Assembly: GCF_026162365.1 (NCBI RefSeq)
Contig: NZ_JAOANW010000010.1
Span: 150,775 to 214,774, forward strand
Source: Nitratireductor luteus
GTDB taxonomy: Bacteria > Pseudomonadota > Alphaproteobacteria > Rhizobiales > Rhizobiaceae
Direction: 5' to 3'
DNA: 64,000 nt
The position numbers and the translations under genes are program-made. Below the pieces are notes generated by a model. The model was given only the letters and a program-made list of their open reading frames with translations, did not search any database and was not told where the DNA came from. Shown in pieces: positions 45,501 through 53,092 of this stretch; position 1 is the stretch's first letter; each line of letters begins with the position of its first letter.

Positions 45501-48500
45501 GCTATTGACACCACCATCCGCCAGACAGGAGACCTCCAGTTCGCCGCCATTGATCGTGGTGGAACCGGTGTAACCGCTGTTGCAGCCGCCTAGCCGCTGG
45601 ATGCGGTTGCCGTTCTTGACCAGATTGCCGGTGCCGCTGATGGCGCCGGCATAGGTACGGTTGACACCGTCGAGGATCGTCAGCGTGGCGCTGCCCAGCT
45701 CGATATTGCCGCCATTGGTGCCGCCACCGTTGAGCGAGGTCACAATCGTATCGTAGCCGTCCAGGTCCAGCAGCACGCCGGCCGTGTTGTTCAGTGTCAT
45801 TTCACCCTGCGGGCCGAACGCATTGGTCGCCGCCGCGCGTAGCACGCCGCCGGTCACCTGGGTGTTGCCGGTGTAAGTGTTGGTGCCCGACAGCACCAGC
45901 GTGCCCGCGCCATCCTTGCGCAGATGTCCGCCGCCGATGACCGCCCCCTCGAATTCCAGCGTGGTGGCGGCATCATTCACGTTGATGGCGCCAACACCGC
46001 CCTGCAATTGGAATCCCCTGTCGATAGCGATGTTGCCGCCGGTGTAGATGAGTACCGCGTTGATGAACGACAGGTTGGCGGAGTCGGCGCTGGAGGCGCC
46101 GATGCCGCTGGCCAGGCCACCGTCCTGCAGGCAGTCGGTGCTCAGGTTGCCGCCCTGCAACAAGGTGCTCCCGGTATAGGTATTGTTGCAGCCGTTGAAG
46201 GTCTGGGTGCCGCCGCCGGTACGGTGGATGCCGCCGGTGCCGCTGATGACGCCGGAATAGTCACCGTTGCCGCGATGGATGCGCAGGGTGCCGGAGCCGA
46301 GCGTGACATTGCCGCCATTGACACCGCCACCGTTGAGCGGGCCGATAAGATTGTCGAAATCGTTCAGGTCCAGAGTAACGCCGGCGGCGTCGGCCAGGGT
46401 GGTCGGGCCCACATTGGTAAAGGCACCAAGCGTATTTTCGCCGCCCGCGCGCAGCACGCCAGCGTTGACGGTATTGCCGCCGGTATAGTTGGTGCTACCG
46501 GACAACACCAGGGTGCCGTCGCCTTCCTTGATGAGGGTGCCGCCCGGGCCATCGACATCACCTCCGAAGGTCAGGGTCGCGCCTGCATCGGTCACGTCGA
46601 CGGTACCGTTATTGGTTCCCAGCGTGAAACCGCGGTCCGTGGTAACGGTGCCGCCGGTGTATTGCAGGCCGCCGCCGTCGAGCACAAGATTGGCGGAATC
46701 GCTGCCGGACTGGCCGATGCTGCTGACCTCGCCTCCATTGGCGAGCGTAGTAACCCCCAGCATACCGCCAGTGACAGTGGTGATGCCAATATAGTCGTTG
46801 GTGCCATTGGTCAGGGTCAGGGTGCCAGGGCCGCTCTTGGTGAAATTGGCGTCGTCCGGACTGGTGACCAGACCCGAAAAAATCAGGTTGGCATCGGTAT
46901 CGGTGACTTCGACCCCGGCACCGAGGATGTCGCCGGACTTGACGATGGTGAAGCCACGGTCGCTGCTGGTCGTACCGCCGGTATATTGCAGAGTTCCGCC
47001 TTCCAGAACGAGGTTGGACGAATCGGCGGAGGAAGCGCCGATGCCGCTGGCCATACCACCATCGCCGATATTGCCGACGGACAGGGTGCCCTGCACGACC
47101 TGTGTCGCCCCGGTATAGCTGTTGCCCGCATTGGTCAGAGTCACAAGTCCCGTACCGGCCTTGATGAAACCGGTGGCGCCGCCATTATCGACGATCTGGG
47201 ATGCGATGGTGAAGTTGCCCTCACTGTTTTGCCGGATGCCCAGGTCACCGCCGGTGCCGCCGGTTAGCATGCCGCCGGTGATCAACTGATCGAAATCCTC
47301 CACCGAGGGAGAGACGATGATCGGGCCGTCGATGCCTAGCGTCTCGCCGGGATCGACGATCACGGTCGTGGAGACCGGTTGGGTGTAGCGCAGGCCGCCG
47401 AGTTGCTTGCTGCCGCTCACCGTGCCGAAGAAGCCGTCGACATCGGTGATGAATTCGCCGTCCAGCCAGTTTGCCGCATTGTCCTTGTCGGTGTAGTCGC
47501 TCTCCTCGAAGGCGAGGATGTTGCCGCTCTCTACCTTCGCATAGTCGGTGCCGTTGACCGTGGCCCAACCGCCGAGCGACAAATTGGTGGTGGTTATGTT
47601 GCCGCTTTCCGGCAGGTTGAAGTTGATGAGGCCGCCGGTCCGGTTGATTGCCCCGAGATTGACGGTCATCGTGCCGCCGGTACCCGAGCTTGCAGCGATG
47701 ACGTTGTTGCCGGCTGCGATGTTCAGACCATCGGAGGTCTGGGTATTGGCGGCTCCGTCAGCGCCGATCACATTGAGACTGCCGCCACTCATGTTGAAGG
47801 TGGAATCGCTGCCGATGATATTGCTGGCCGGCGCACCCGCGGCACTGAAATTCAGGTTCAGCGTCCCGCCGCCGATGGTGGTGTCGCCGGTATAGGTGCT
47901 GGCACCGGTCAGGGTCTGCTCGCTGGCGCCGAGCTTTGTCAGCCCGCCGCTGCCGGTGATGCTGCCGGCATAGCTGGCGCTGGTGCCGGACTCGGCCTCC
48001 AAGGTCAGCGCGGCGCTCCCCAACTCCACAGTGCCGCCGGTTCCGGAGAGCGTGGTGAGCGTGCGGTCGAAGCCGTTCATGTCCAGCGTGCCGCCGTTGA
48101 CCACGAAATCGGTCGATCCACCGAAGGCGTCGACCGTTCCCGCACGCAATATGCCGCTGTCGACAATGGTGTCGCCGTTATAGGTGTTGGTCCCGGTCAA
48201 CACCCACGTGGCGTCGCCGCCGCTGCGCAGGTCGCCGGCGCCGGAGATCACACCGGCATAAACATTGTCCGCCCCGGTAAAGCTCCCGCCGAGCGTGGCG
48301 GTGTTGGCGATGGTCATATCCCCACTCAGCGTCAGAGCGCCGCTACCATCGTTGGCGAGGGTGCCATTACTGAGCGACCAGGTACGGTTGCTGCTTGCGC
48401 CCGCGCCCGTATAGCTCAGAGTGTCGTTCCCAGCGATAGCTATCCCGGTGCCAGCACCCAACGAACTGGAGACACCGATATCCGCGATGGTGCCGGCCTG

Positions 48501-49811
48501 CACCGTTCCGCCGGCTGTTCCGCCGCTGATGATCGCAGTACCAGAGAATGTGCTCGCGTCCCCCAAGGTGATGATGCGTCCCGCATCAGCGAGAAACGTG
48601 ACCGGGCGGCCGTTATTGCTGCTGATCACCCCCAGCAGTTCCATATCGGCAGATTGCGCGTAGAACTGAGGGCCATTCCCCGAGCCGCCGCCCAGGGCGA
48701 TATCGCCGGTCAGGGTCAGCGTGCCCGTGCCACTATTGCGGAGCTGCGGCCGGATGCCTCCAGGACCGGAGCCGGGATTGATCTGCCAGTTGCGGTTGGA
48801 GCTGTCGCCATCGCCAACGTATGAGAGTGTGTGGTTGGTATGGTTTGAATTACCGAAGGTGATGGTGCCGTCGGTGACCGTGGTGGGCGCCCCCAAAGAG
48901 CTTGCCGCTCCCAGGTCGCCGATCGAAGTGAAACTGGATGCGCCGCTCCCTGTGAAAGAGGTTGGGCCCGTGTAGTCGTTGGCGTCGTTTGCCATGGCGA
49001 CCGAGTTGCTGGCGCTCACGCCACCGCCGCCGGTGAAAAAGGCGCTGCCGACGCCTGCGCCGGCGATGACGGCGGTTCCTCCGGTAAGCGACACTGTGCG
49101 GCCCGCCAGGTCGCCGCCGGTCGCACCGGCGTCCAGCCGCGTTCCAGACACCATATTGATCATGTTGCCTGCGTCGCCGAGACCCGTATCGCCGTTGACG
49201 ATCAGCCGGCCACTATTGATGTTGACATCACCGACGAAATTGTTCGCGGCATTCAGGTGCAGCGTGCCGCCATTGATCTCGATCCCACCGTTGAAGGTGT
49301 TGATACCATCCAGGCGCAGGCCGCCGCCGCCAGCCTTGACGAGCCCGCTGGTGCTGTCGATGACGGATCCGATGACGCTGGTTCCGGTGATAACCGAAAT
49401 GGCGGGGGCAACCCCGTCCAAGGTCAGGGTTCCACCGGTGATGGTGTAGCCGCCGGTCTGGAACGTCATGTTGTGCACCGTGATCGGCACGCCGAGGGTG
49501 ACGGTGCCGGCGGTACCGCCGAAAAAGGCGTCATCGAGCGCCCCGTTGTCCCAGGAGCTGTAAGGGCCGCTCACACCATCGTCATTGGTGCTCCAGACAT
49601 CGTCCGTCGTGTTCCAGGTGCCAGTGCCGCCGTGGCCGATTACCGTATTGTTGACGTCCCAATACCGGTCTGCAGCAGCGGCGGGCATTGCGGCAAGCCC
49701 GATCAGCAGCGCGAATGGCAGAAGCCCGATTGTCACCCTGCGGGCGGCGCAGGAGAAGAGTCCGACGACTTGTGGGGCGTAGCTGGCGGCCTGCCCCTTC
49801 CATTTCGTCAT
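39561..49811 (-). CDS. Giant classical (type Va) autotransporter with autotransporter-associated repeats
   Basis: A 3416-aa surface protein. An extended signal peptide (~residues 1-50: basic start, then RRVTIGLLPFALLIGLAAMPAAAA) is followed by ~3000 residues of beta-helix passenger rich in G, T, N, D with dozens of repeats of the type GxLxKxGxGTLxLSGxNxYTGxTxVxxGxL. The C-terminal ~290 residues are the outer-membrane beta-barrel (WARIEAAHADF to GTVGFRVRW, ending in an aromatic). Almost no cysteine occurs in the passenger. ATG 49811 (MTKWKGQ) is preferred; the frame is open to 49970. The regulator at 50086-51777 lies upstream in the same direction. Likely role: adhesion or aggregation. Confidence 0.93.
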   Translation of the reverse strand: MTKWKGQAASYAPQVVGLFSCAARRVTIGLLPFALLIGLAAMPAAAADRYWDVNNTVIGHGGTGTWNTTDDVWSTNDDGVSGPYSSWDNGALDDAFFGGTAGTVTLGVPITVHNMTFQTGGYTITGGTLTLDGVAPAISVITGTSVIGSVIDSTSGLVKAGGGGLRLDGINTFNGGIEINGGTLHLNAANNFVGDVNINSGRLIVNGDTGLGDAGNMINMVSGTRLDAGATGGDLAGRTVSLTGGTAVIAGAGVGSAFFTGGGGVSASNSVAMANDANDYTGPTSFTGSGASSFTSIGDLGAASSLGAPTTVTDGTITFGNSNHTNHTLSYVGDGDSSNRNWQINPGSGPGGIRPQLRNSGTGTLTLTGDIALGGGSGNGPQFYAQSADMELLGVISSNNGRPVTFLADAGRIITLGDASTFSGTAIISGGTAGGTVQAGTIADIGVSSSLGAGTGIAIAGNDTLSYTGAGASSNRTWSLSNGTLANDGSGALTLSGDMTIANTATLGGSFTGADNVYAGVISGAGDLRSGGDATWVLTGTNTYNGDTIVDSGILRAGTVDAFGGSTDFVVNGGTLDMNGFDRTLTTLSGTGGTVELGSAALTLEAESGTSASYAGSITGSGGLTKLGASEQTLTGASTYTGDTTIGGGTLNLNFSAAGAPASNIIGSDSTFNMSGGSLNVIGADGAANTQTSDGLNIAAGNNVIAASSGTGGTMTVNLGAINRTGGLINFNLPESGNITTTNLSLGGWATVNGTDYAKVESGNILAFEESDYTDKDNAANWLDGEFITDVDGFFGTVSGSKQLGGLRYTQPVSTTVIVDPGETLGIDGPIIVSPSVEDFDQLITGGMLTGGTGGDLGIRQNSEGNFTIASQIVDNGGATGFIKAGTGLVTLTNAGNSYTGATQVVQGTLSVGNIGDGGMASGIGASSADSSNLVLEGGTLQYTGGTTSSDRGFTIVKSGDILGAGVEVTDTDANLIFSGLVTSPDDANFTKSGPGTLTLTNGTNDYIGITTVTGGMLGVTTLANGGEVSSIGQSGSDSANLVLDGGGLQYTGGTVTTDRGFTLGTNNGTVDVTDAGATLTFGGDVDGPGGTLIKEGDGTLVLSGSTNYTGGNTVNAGVLRAGGENTLGAFTNVGPTTLADAAGVTLDLNDFDNLIGPLNGGGVNGGNVTLGSGTLRIHRGNGDYSGVISGTGGIHRTGGGTQTFNGCNNTYTGSTLLQGGNLSTDCLQDGGLASGIGASSADSANLSFINAVLIYTGGNIAIDRGFQLQGGVGAINVNDAATTLEFEGAVIGGGHLRKDGAGTLVLSGTNTYTGNTQVTGGVLRAAATNAFGPQGEMTLNNTAGVLLDLDGYDTIVTSLNGGGTNGGNIELGSATLTILDGVNRTYAGAISGTGNLVKNGNRIQRLGGCNSGYTGSTTINGGELEVSCLADGGVNSSIGASTSDPANLVIDGGTLDYIGSGDGTDRQFTLGTNGGTVSSTGTDAVEFTNAGPVTLAGNDTARILTLTGDNIDTNIFSAQLDDNGTGATSLTKTGDGLWRLTNANSTYTGVTTLSGGVLEIDQMADGGMASSIGASTNDAVNLVIGNGSTLRYTGAGDTTDRQFTLDEGVTFIESSGTGALQFTNTGPAALTGTDTPRTIALGGTNTGDNTMGGAIGDNGAGATTLAKNDSGTWVLTGNNTFTGNTVINDGNLVIGNGGTTGNAGAGNVIVDSPTSTLSLNRSDTFTFDGTLSGPGTLAQIGTGTSVLTSPDNAIGATTISAGTLEADGGLETPTIAMTGTSALTVNGILQAEGPVQTSLTGNAGNQTVTVSAGGTLLANGALGGGSDTVSLAGLLDTGAGTLALGAGNDTLVLNDGAVIGGGGVTAGAGTDTLEVNKALAMTLDGASISDFEALTKDNTGTLTLTGDHGYTDGTTISDGTLQIGNGGTSGSLASDVLNNGTLAFNRSDTYTFSGLILGNGSAEQIGDGTIFLTGDNSYTGPTTVQSGSLYINGDQSGATGPTSVANGATLGGTGIIGGNVTLADGAVLDPGDPGAVPGTLTVNGDLTLNDGSLVSYSFGEANVVGGAFNDLTVVGGNLMLDGTLNVTETPGGSFGPGLYRIFSYDGTLTDNGLDVASPDLFVQTSVANQVNLVNASGSQLTFWDGAVGPLNDGIIQGGDGIWRLADNERWTTDAGAYNAPYSNSAFAVFTGTGGTVTIDNVNGQVEASGMQFAVDGYVIDGEPLTLVGGSSIIRVGDGTTEAADMAAVIDAVVDGASTLVKTDLGTLVLSGANSYTGGTRIETGTVQVANDGNLGDAAAGLAFDGGTLRNTASFTSARAVTLEGEGGTFQTDADLELTGVIGGVGALTKKGSAVLTLAGDNIYEGGTFIDAGVVSVSSDGNLGNAAGAISFDTGTLQNTASFASARTVSLEDGGGTLQTDADLQLSGVMGGTGPLTKTGDATLTLIAENSYAGGTTISSGILQLGDGGASGSILGGVLNNGTLTFNRSDTYTFAGLISGSGSVEQIGSGITILAGDNAYSGATTVQSGSLLINGDQSGATGLTSVENGAMLGGIGMIGGDVTVADGGTVNPGDLGIVPGTLTINGGFTLSAGSSLNYNFGQANVVGGAFNDLTLVGGDLDLDGTLNVTESAGGSFIPGIYRIISYEGALADNGLGLGSMPPGDFLVQTSIDKQVNLVNTTDVTLNFWDGPDGTVNDGSIHGGDGVWRLADNDDWTNDTGLINAPYSNGAFAVFAGRSGTVTIDNGNGEVEALGMQFAVDGYLIDGEPLTLVGGSSIIRVGDGTLDGMEMTATIEAELAGASTLVKADLGTLVLSGINIYTGGTVIDEGTLQISSDQNLGDAAGEITLDGGTLHNTASLESDRNVSLASGGTFLTDDGKIFTLNGTLVGPGGFTKAGGGTLVLAGTSSYDGAATVTDGTLQAGSAGAFSLSSAFTVGSDGALDLAGFDQTVASLVNAGTVILSSAPGTTLTVAGDYEGLGGTIILNAMLGEDDSVTDRLIVSGDTSGSTDLRVANIGGAGAQTVDGIKVIDVGGVSNGTFALRGDFIFEGDQAVVAGAYAYRLFKGGVSTPADGDWYLRSTLTDDEPSVPLFQPGVPLYEAYAGSLQTFNKLGTLQQRVGNRFRVARDAGSAEEGTDDTGIWARIEAAHADFEPKTSTSGTDYDTSTWRFQTGADGLLHEGEAGRLVAGASVHYGSVSSKVTSAHGNGSIDTTGYGVGGTLTWYGNTGFYLDGQAQVTWFDSDLYSTTARQSLVNDNDGTGYALSIEAGQRIALNETWALTPQAQLTYSSVRFDDFTDSFDVDVSLDRSRSLVGRLGLAVDRQTEWQDAEGRTGRSHLYGIANLYYDFADGSPVDVNGTPFASENDSWRGGVGLGGSINWADDKYSLYGEALANTSLENFGDSNMVSGTVGFRVRW
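41090..44115 (-). repeat. Large tandem duplication inside the autotransporter gene (~1.62 kb unit)
   Basis: Matching landmarks recur 1623 bases apart (e.g. the NRSDTYTF codons near 43965 and 42342; the INGDQSG region at 43821 and 42198), shifting to 1632 after a three-codon insertion. Copy one is ~44115-42490, copy two ~42490-41090. Each contains NGDQSGATG, NVVGGAFNDL, WDG...GDG.WRLADN and GEPLTLVGGSSIIRVGDG. Copies have diverged at many sites, so the duplication is not recent. Confidence 0.85.
42485..43000 (-). repeat. 264-bp tandem repeat inside the autotransporter gene
   Basis: Within the first large copy, an 88-codon unit is repeated once: DGNLGDAAAGLAFDGGTLRN... and DGNLGNAAGAISFDTGTLQN..., each running to a GxxxLTKxGxAxLTLxxxN segment. 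The spacing of equivalent bases (42934 and 42670) is 264. The second large copy has one unit only. Confidence 0.75.
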
Positions 49812-50085
49812 GCGTCCGCCGCGCACCGTGTGCAAGTCACGGTTCGCGTCAAATCTTGGCTTGTTCGACGGCCCCGAAATAGTCAGGCGGCCACGAGTTC
49901 GAGTATCCGAGTCCTGCCGCATGCCCCCTCGCATCGTGTCCAGCGCGATGGTCATCGGGAGAAGACTCAAAGAAACTGACCCGCACCAACCCGCACCGCA
50001 CGGCTCATTTTGGGGAGGTATTGTCGCAGGGGAAGGTAATTTACTGTATTGAACGCGAAGAAGAGCGATGCATCAGAGGCGTCGA

Positions 50086-51777
50086 TCAGGGAATTCCAAG
50101 CCCGACTTTCCTGAGCGAACCGAGAAATATTTCGGCATCTTCCGAACGGCCGAATCGTAACAGCGCTTCATGCCGAACATTTGTTACCAAGGCGGGTACG
50201 TGTTCCATGAGCCAGACACGCTCGCGTTCGGCGTCTGCCGCATAGCCTCCTTCGGCAAAGATCGCGGCGGCGATCAGATGATAGAGCGCGTTGCTTGGAA
50301 CGTTTGCCTTTCTGATCCACATGGCTGCCTGCTGAAGGTCGCCGCTGAAATAGGCGCACATGGCCAATCCCACCTCATAGTAGGCGAAAGGCCCCGGATT
50401 GCGCCTACGCGCTTCTTCGACCAACGGGCACCCTTCCATCCAATTTCCGGACAAGGCCAACCGATACCCGTACTCGCCCAAAAATACGGTGTCGTTGGGA
50501 TTGATGGTCATGCCGCGGCGTCCCACTCTCATGGCCGCATCGATTTCCCCCTTGAAGTAGAGAGCGAGCATCTGCGCCTGGAGAGCCCGGACATTGGTCG
50601 GCTCCAATTCCGCTGCGCGGCGGGCAGCAGCGAGCGCACGATCGATCAACGGTTCGGAGTTCACGGTATCGAACGGAAAATGGAACCTGACTTCGTCAAT
50701 GTAGATCAGCGATAGAAGTCCCCAGGCGGTTGCGTATGCGGGAAAGCGGCCGACAGCCTTCTCGAGACAAGAACGGACGGACGGACGCGTTTCGGGATCG
50801 AAGCCGGCCCGATATGAATAATAGGAAAGTGTGCAAAAATATGCGGCCCGGTCTTCGGGAGCATTGGGGACAACACGCTTGGCGTCCGCCTCGAATATTG
50901 CGCCGTAGGCCTGTGCCAGGTTTGTCGCTACATTGGCAGCGATGTCGGCTTGAACCTTTAAAAGATCGGAAACTGTTGTCCTGCCATCGTAGCTATGTGC
51001 CCAGAGCACTGATCCGTCCGCGCGATTGAACATACGAACCCGAAACCGGAAGGTGTCGGCAGACATATCCACGCTTCCTGCGACCACGTAGCGTACGTCC
51101 GGTCCCATCTGGCCGAACGGGTGAACCACGACAATGTCCCTGAATTTGGAGAGCTGGCTTATGACCTCTTGTGTAAGCCCACGGGCCAGGGCCACAGCCT
51201 CCTCCGACCCGTCCATGTCGTCGAACCACTCGACCAGCAAATGCGGGATCTCCGGCCTGCTCAGGGAAGGCCGTGAAGAATAAGACCACACGACCAATAC
51301 GATCGCAGCAGCGGCCAGCATGGCGACTGCGGCTATGAGCCGGGGCTTGCTCAGTGGGCGTGGCCGCAAACGCTTGGAGGCGGTCGCGGAGGTGGGTTCT
51401 TCCGTTGCGGGGCTCGGGGTGTTGCGTGGTGAGAAGGTGGCAACATATCCACCCTTCGGGATGTCGATGAGAATGGGATCGGCCTGGCCTGCAGTCAGGT
51501 AGTATCGCTCGAGCGATCTGCGAAGGTGGCCAGCTGCAATGCGCACAATCGGATCTGCCTGCGGATCGAAAGACGCGTCACGCTCGAACACCTCCACCGC
51601 TATCGAATAAGCCTTGATGCGATTGCTGCGCCCCGCCAGAGTTTCGCCCACGACATAGCTGAGGAACCGACGCTCGCGATCAGTTGCATGAAAGTCTGCG
51701 CTACTGAGAATACGCGTAAGTTGCGCCTGGCAGTCTTCGACAGAAAAATCCGCCCCTTCATGTGCGTTCAATTCCAC
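50086..51777 (-). CDS. Membrane-anchored winged-helix regulator with TolB-like and TPR domains
   Basis: A 563-aa protein in four parts: a DNA-binding-like winged helix (residues ~15-115; AYSIAVEVFERDASFDPQADPIVRI, then IDIPKGGYVATF), one membrane helix (~148-168), a TolB N-terminal-like domain (~180-300; VEWFDDMDGSEEAVALARGLTQEVISQLSKF...), and TPR-like helices to the end. This layout is common in rhizobial regulators/adenylate-cyclase-like proteins. It lies 274 bases upstream of the giant autotransporter in the same direction, so it probably controls that gene from the membrane. The target is an inference. Confidence 0.82.
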   Translation of the reverse strand: MELNAHEGADFSVEDCQAQLTRILSSADFHATDRERRFLSYVVGETLAGRSNRIKAYSIAVEVFERDASFDPQADPIVRIAAGHLRRSLERYYLTAGQADPILIDIPKGGYVATFSPRNTPSPATEEPTSATASKRLRPRPLSKPRLIAAVAMLAAAAIVLVVWSYSSRPSLSRPEIPHLLVEWFDDMDGSEEAVALARGLTQEVISQLSKFRDIVVVHPFGQMGPDVRYVVAGSVDMSADTFRFRVRMFNRADGSVLWAHSYDGRTTVSDLLKVQADIAANVATNLAQAYGAIFEADAKRVVPNAPEDRAAYFCTLSYYSYRAGFDPETRPSVRSCLEKAVGRFPAYATAWGLLSLIYIDEVRFHFPFDTVNSEPLIDRALAAARRAAELEPTNVRALQAQMLALYFKGEIDAAMRVGRRGMTINPNDTVFLGEYGYRLALSGNWMEGCPLVEEARRRNPGPFAYYEVGLAMCAYFSGDLQQAAMWIRKANVPSNALYHLIAAAIFAEGGYAADAERERVWLMEHVPALVTNVRHEALLRFGRSEDAEIFLGSLRKVGLGIP

Positions 51778-51917
51778 GCAAATTGCCCCTCCGTCCGCTA
51801 CCTGCCTGAATACCGCTGTCGATTCGCCGCAACGACGCAGTCGCCCTGTAAGTTACATTCCGCTTCTTGTACCAGCAACGGGTTTGTGCGTAGCCTCCCG
51901 CCAGCGTGAGGCACGAG

Positions 51918-52217
51918 ATGGAGAAGAAGGCTACGACTGTGCGAGCGGCGATATCGGCGGCGGTGCGTCGATTTCCAGAGCTCGAACTACCAATCCGTCG
52001 AAAGATCGAGGCGGATCCGGCCTTTCGCGATATGTGTGAGGAACTCGCGGAAGCTGAGGCCGCGCTGTCGAAGGTCGATCAGCTTCCGCCGTCGATACGT
52101 GCGGCCAGAAGCGCCGAGTGGCGTGATATAATCCAGAGACTGGTCTGCGAGCTTGAAGAGACGCTGCGTGAGAAGCTGGCGGCCCAATCGCGCATCGATT
52201 CCCGGCCACCTCGGTGA
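51918..52217 (+). CDS. Small hypothetical helical protein
   Basis: A 99-aa charged, all-helical protein (MEKKATTVRAAISAAVRRF..., ending SRPPR), with a middle DMCEELAEAEAALSKV and DIIQRLVCELEETLREKL likely to form a coiled coil. GTG 51906 is an alternative start. It is divergent from the TPR regulator. Function not recognised. Confidence 0.65.
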   Translation: MEKKATTVRAAISAAVRRFPELELPIRRKIEADPAFRDMCEELAEAEAALSKVDQLPPSIRAARSAEWRDIIQRLVCELEETLREKLAAQSRIDSRPPR

Positions 52218-52250
52218 CTTCTGCAGGCTGCAGAAGAAAGCGGTCTGGCC

Positions 52251-52500
52251 TGACGTACTCCCCTGAAAGGTCCTCGCTTTGCGTTTAGTCTGTTCTTGGA
52301 GAGAGGAGATCGCGCTTTTCGGACGAGCAGATCATCGGCATTTTGAAGGAGCACCAGGCGGGGCTTTCGGCGGCGGAGCTGTGCCGCAAATACGGGATCA
52401 GCGACGCAACCTTCTACACCTGGCGCAACCGGCCTGCGCCAGAGGCTGCGTGAACGCTGGCCGAAAGCGTCCCGCAAATTGACCAGAAGGCTCTGGCTCG
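52251..52500 (+). mobile_element. IS3-family element remnant (left part with OrfA)
   Basis: The stretch begins with TGACGTACTCCCCTGAAAGG, which looks like an IS3-type end, and contains the OrfA reading frame. The second gene, the catalytic part and the right end are gone. About 13 kb away, on the other side of the autotransporter, lies an OrfB remnant of the same superfamily. Confidence 0.55.
52298..52453 (+). pseudogene. IS3-family transposase OrfA remnant
   Basis: RFSDEQIIGILKEHQAGLS, AAELCRKYGISDATFYTWRN is the helix-turn-helix half of an IS3-family OrfA. There is no start codon in place (the frame enters through GAG AGG AGA) and it ends early at TGA 52451, cutting off the leucine-zipper part. 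Confidence 0.75.
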
Positions 52501-52537
52501 AATACCGTCCGAGCAGTTGTTCGTGGGGAGGCCATCA

Positions 52538-52909
52538 ATGCTGTTCTGTAACATCGGCTGGATGAATCGGTATGAGGGCCTTGCTGGCAAACCTGACAAG
52601 ATCGTTGGCGGCGGGAGGTGGGTGCATGAAAATGAGTTCGGCCGCGAAGTCTGCAATTTCTTACCGTGTCCAGACGGCTACGTTTATGGGCACATAGAGA
52701 CGGTTCATGGGGAGAATGATCGTCAAATCCGACTTGAGAAATTTGGAGGGAACGGAGACTCAATTGAGGGAACCGACGTCATCTGGACGGCAACTCACCC
52801 CGATGAGCGGGGTCGACGCGTGGTAGGATGGTATCGCAACGCCACCATCTTTCGCGAGCGCCAGGATTTTGCAGGTTATCCCTCGAAATCCATCAGATGC
52901 CGGGACTAA
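52538..52909 (+). pseudogene. N-terminal part of an unrecognised gene, frameshifted before an IS insertion
   Basis: A 123-aa frame with its own GGGGAGG ribosome site and ATG 52538 (MLFCNIGWMNRYEGL; later VCNFLPCPDGYVYGH, GWYRNATIFRERQDF). It ends at TAA 52907, inside the IS target duplication. If the IS is removed, another frame continues (HQMPGLIPGC...) and stays open to 54755, so the original gene was longer and suffered a frameshift near 52880 as well as the insertion. A related N-terminal domain is, as I recall, found in some nuclease-like proteins; this is unsure. Confidence 0.5.
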
Positions 52910-52912
52910 TAC

Positions 52913-52932
52913 GTCGGCCGTGAAGAATCCGG
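52913..52932 (+). repeat. Left terminal inverted repeat of the IS5-family element
   Basis: Twenty-base left end, pairing with 54443-54462 at 17 of 20 positions; flanked outside by TAATAC. Confidence 0.8.
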
Positions 52933-53092
52933 AAGCCACTGATATTCCGTAGAAAATGGCTGCAGTGTTGTTTTCGAGATTGCAGGAAACAGCCTGGTTG
53001 TGGGTCGTTTCCTTGCAATTCCAGTTTGTGGTTTTCCTGCCCGGCGAAGCATGATTCACTGCCTTTATCGCGGTGAATCGGAGAGCCAGGCG

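Noticed and set aside
43824..47267. Long plus-strand open frames (589 and 447 aa) antisense to the autotransporter
   Set aside because: They mirror the repeat pattern of the real gene on the other strand, have no ribosome sites or family motifs, and arise from its codon bias.
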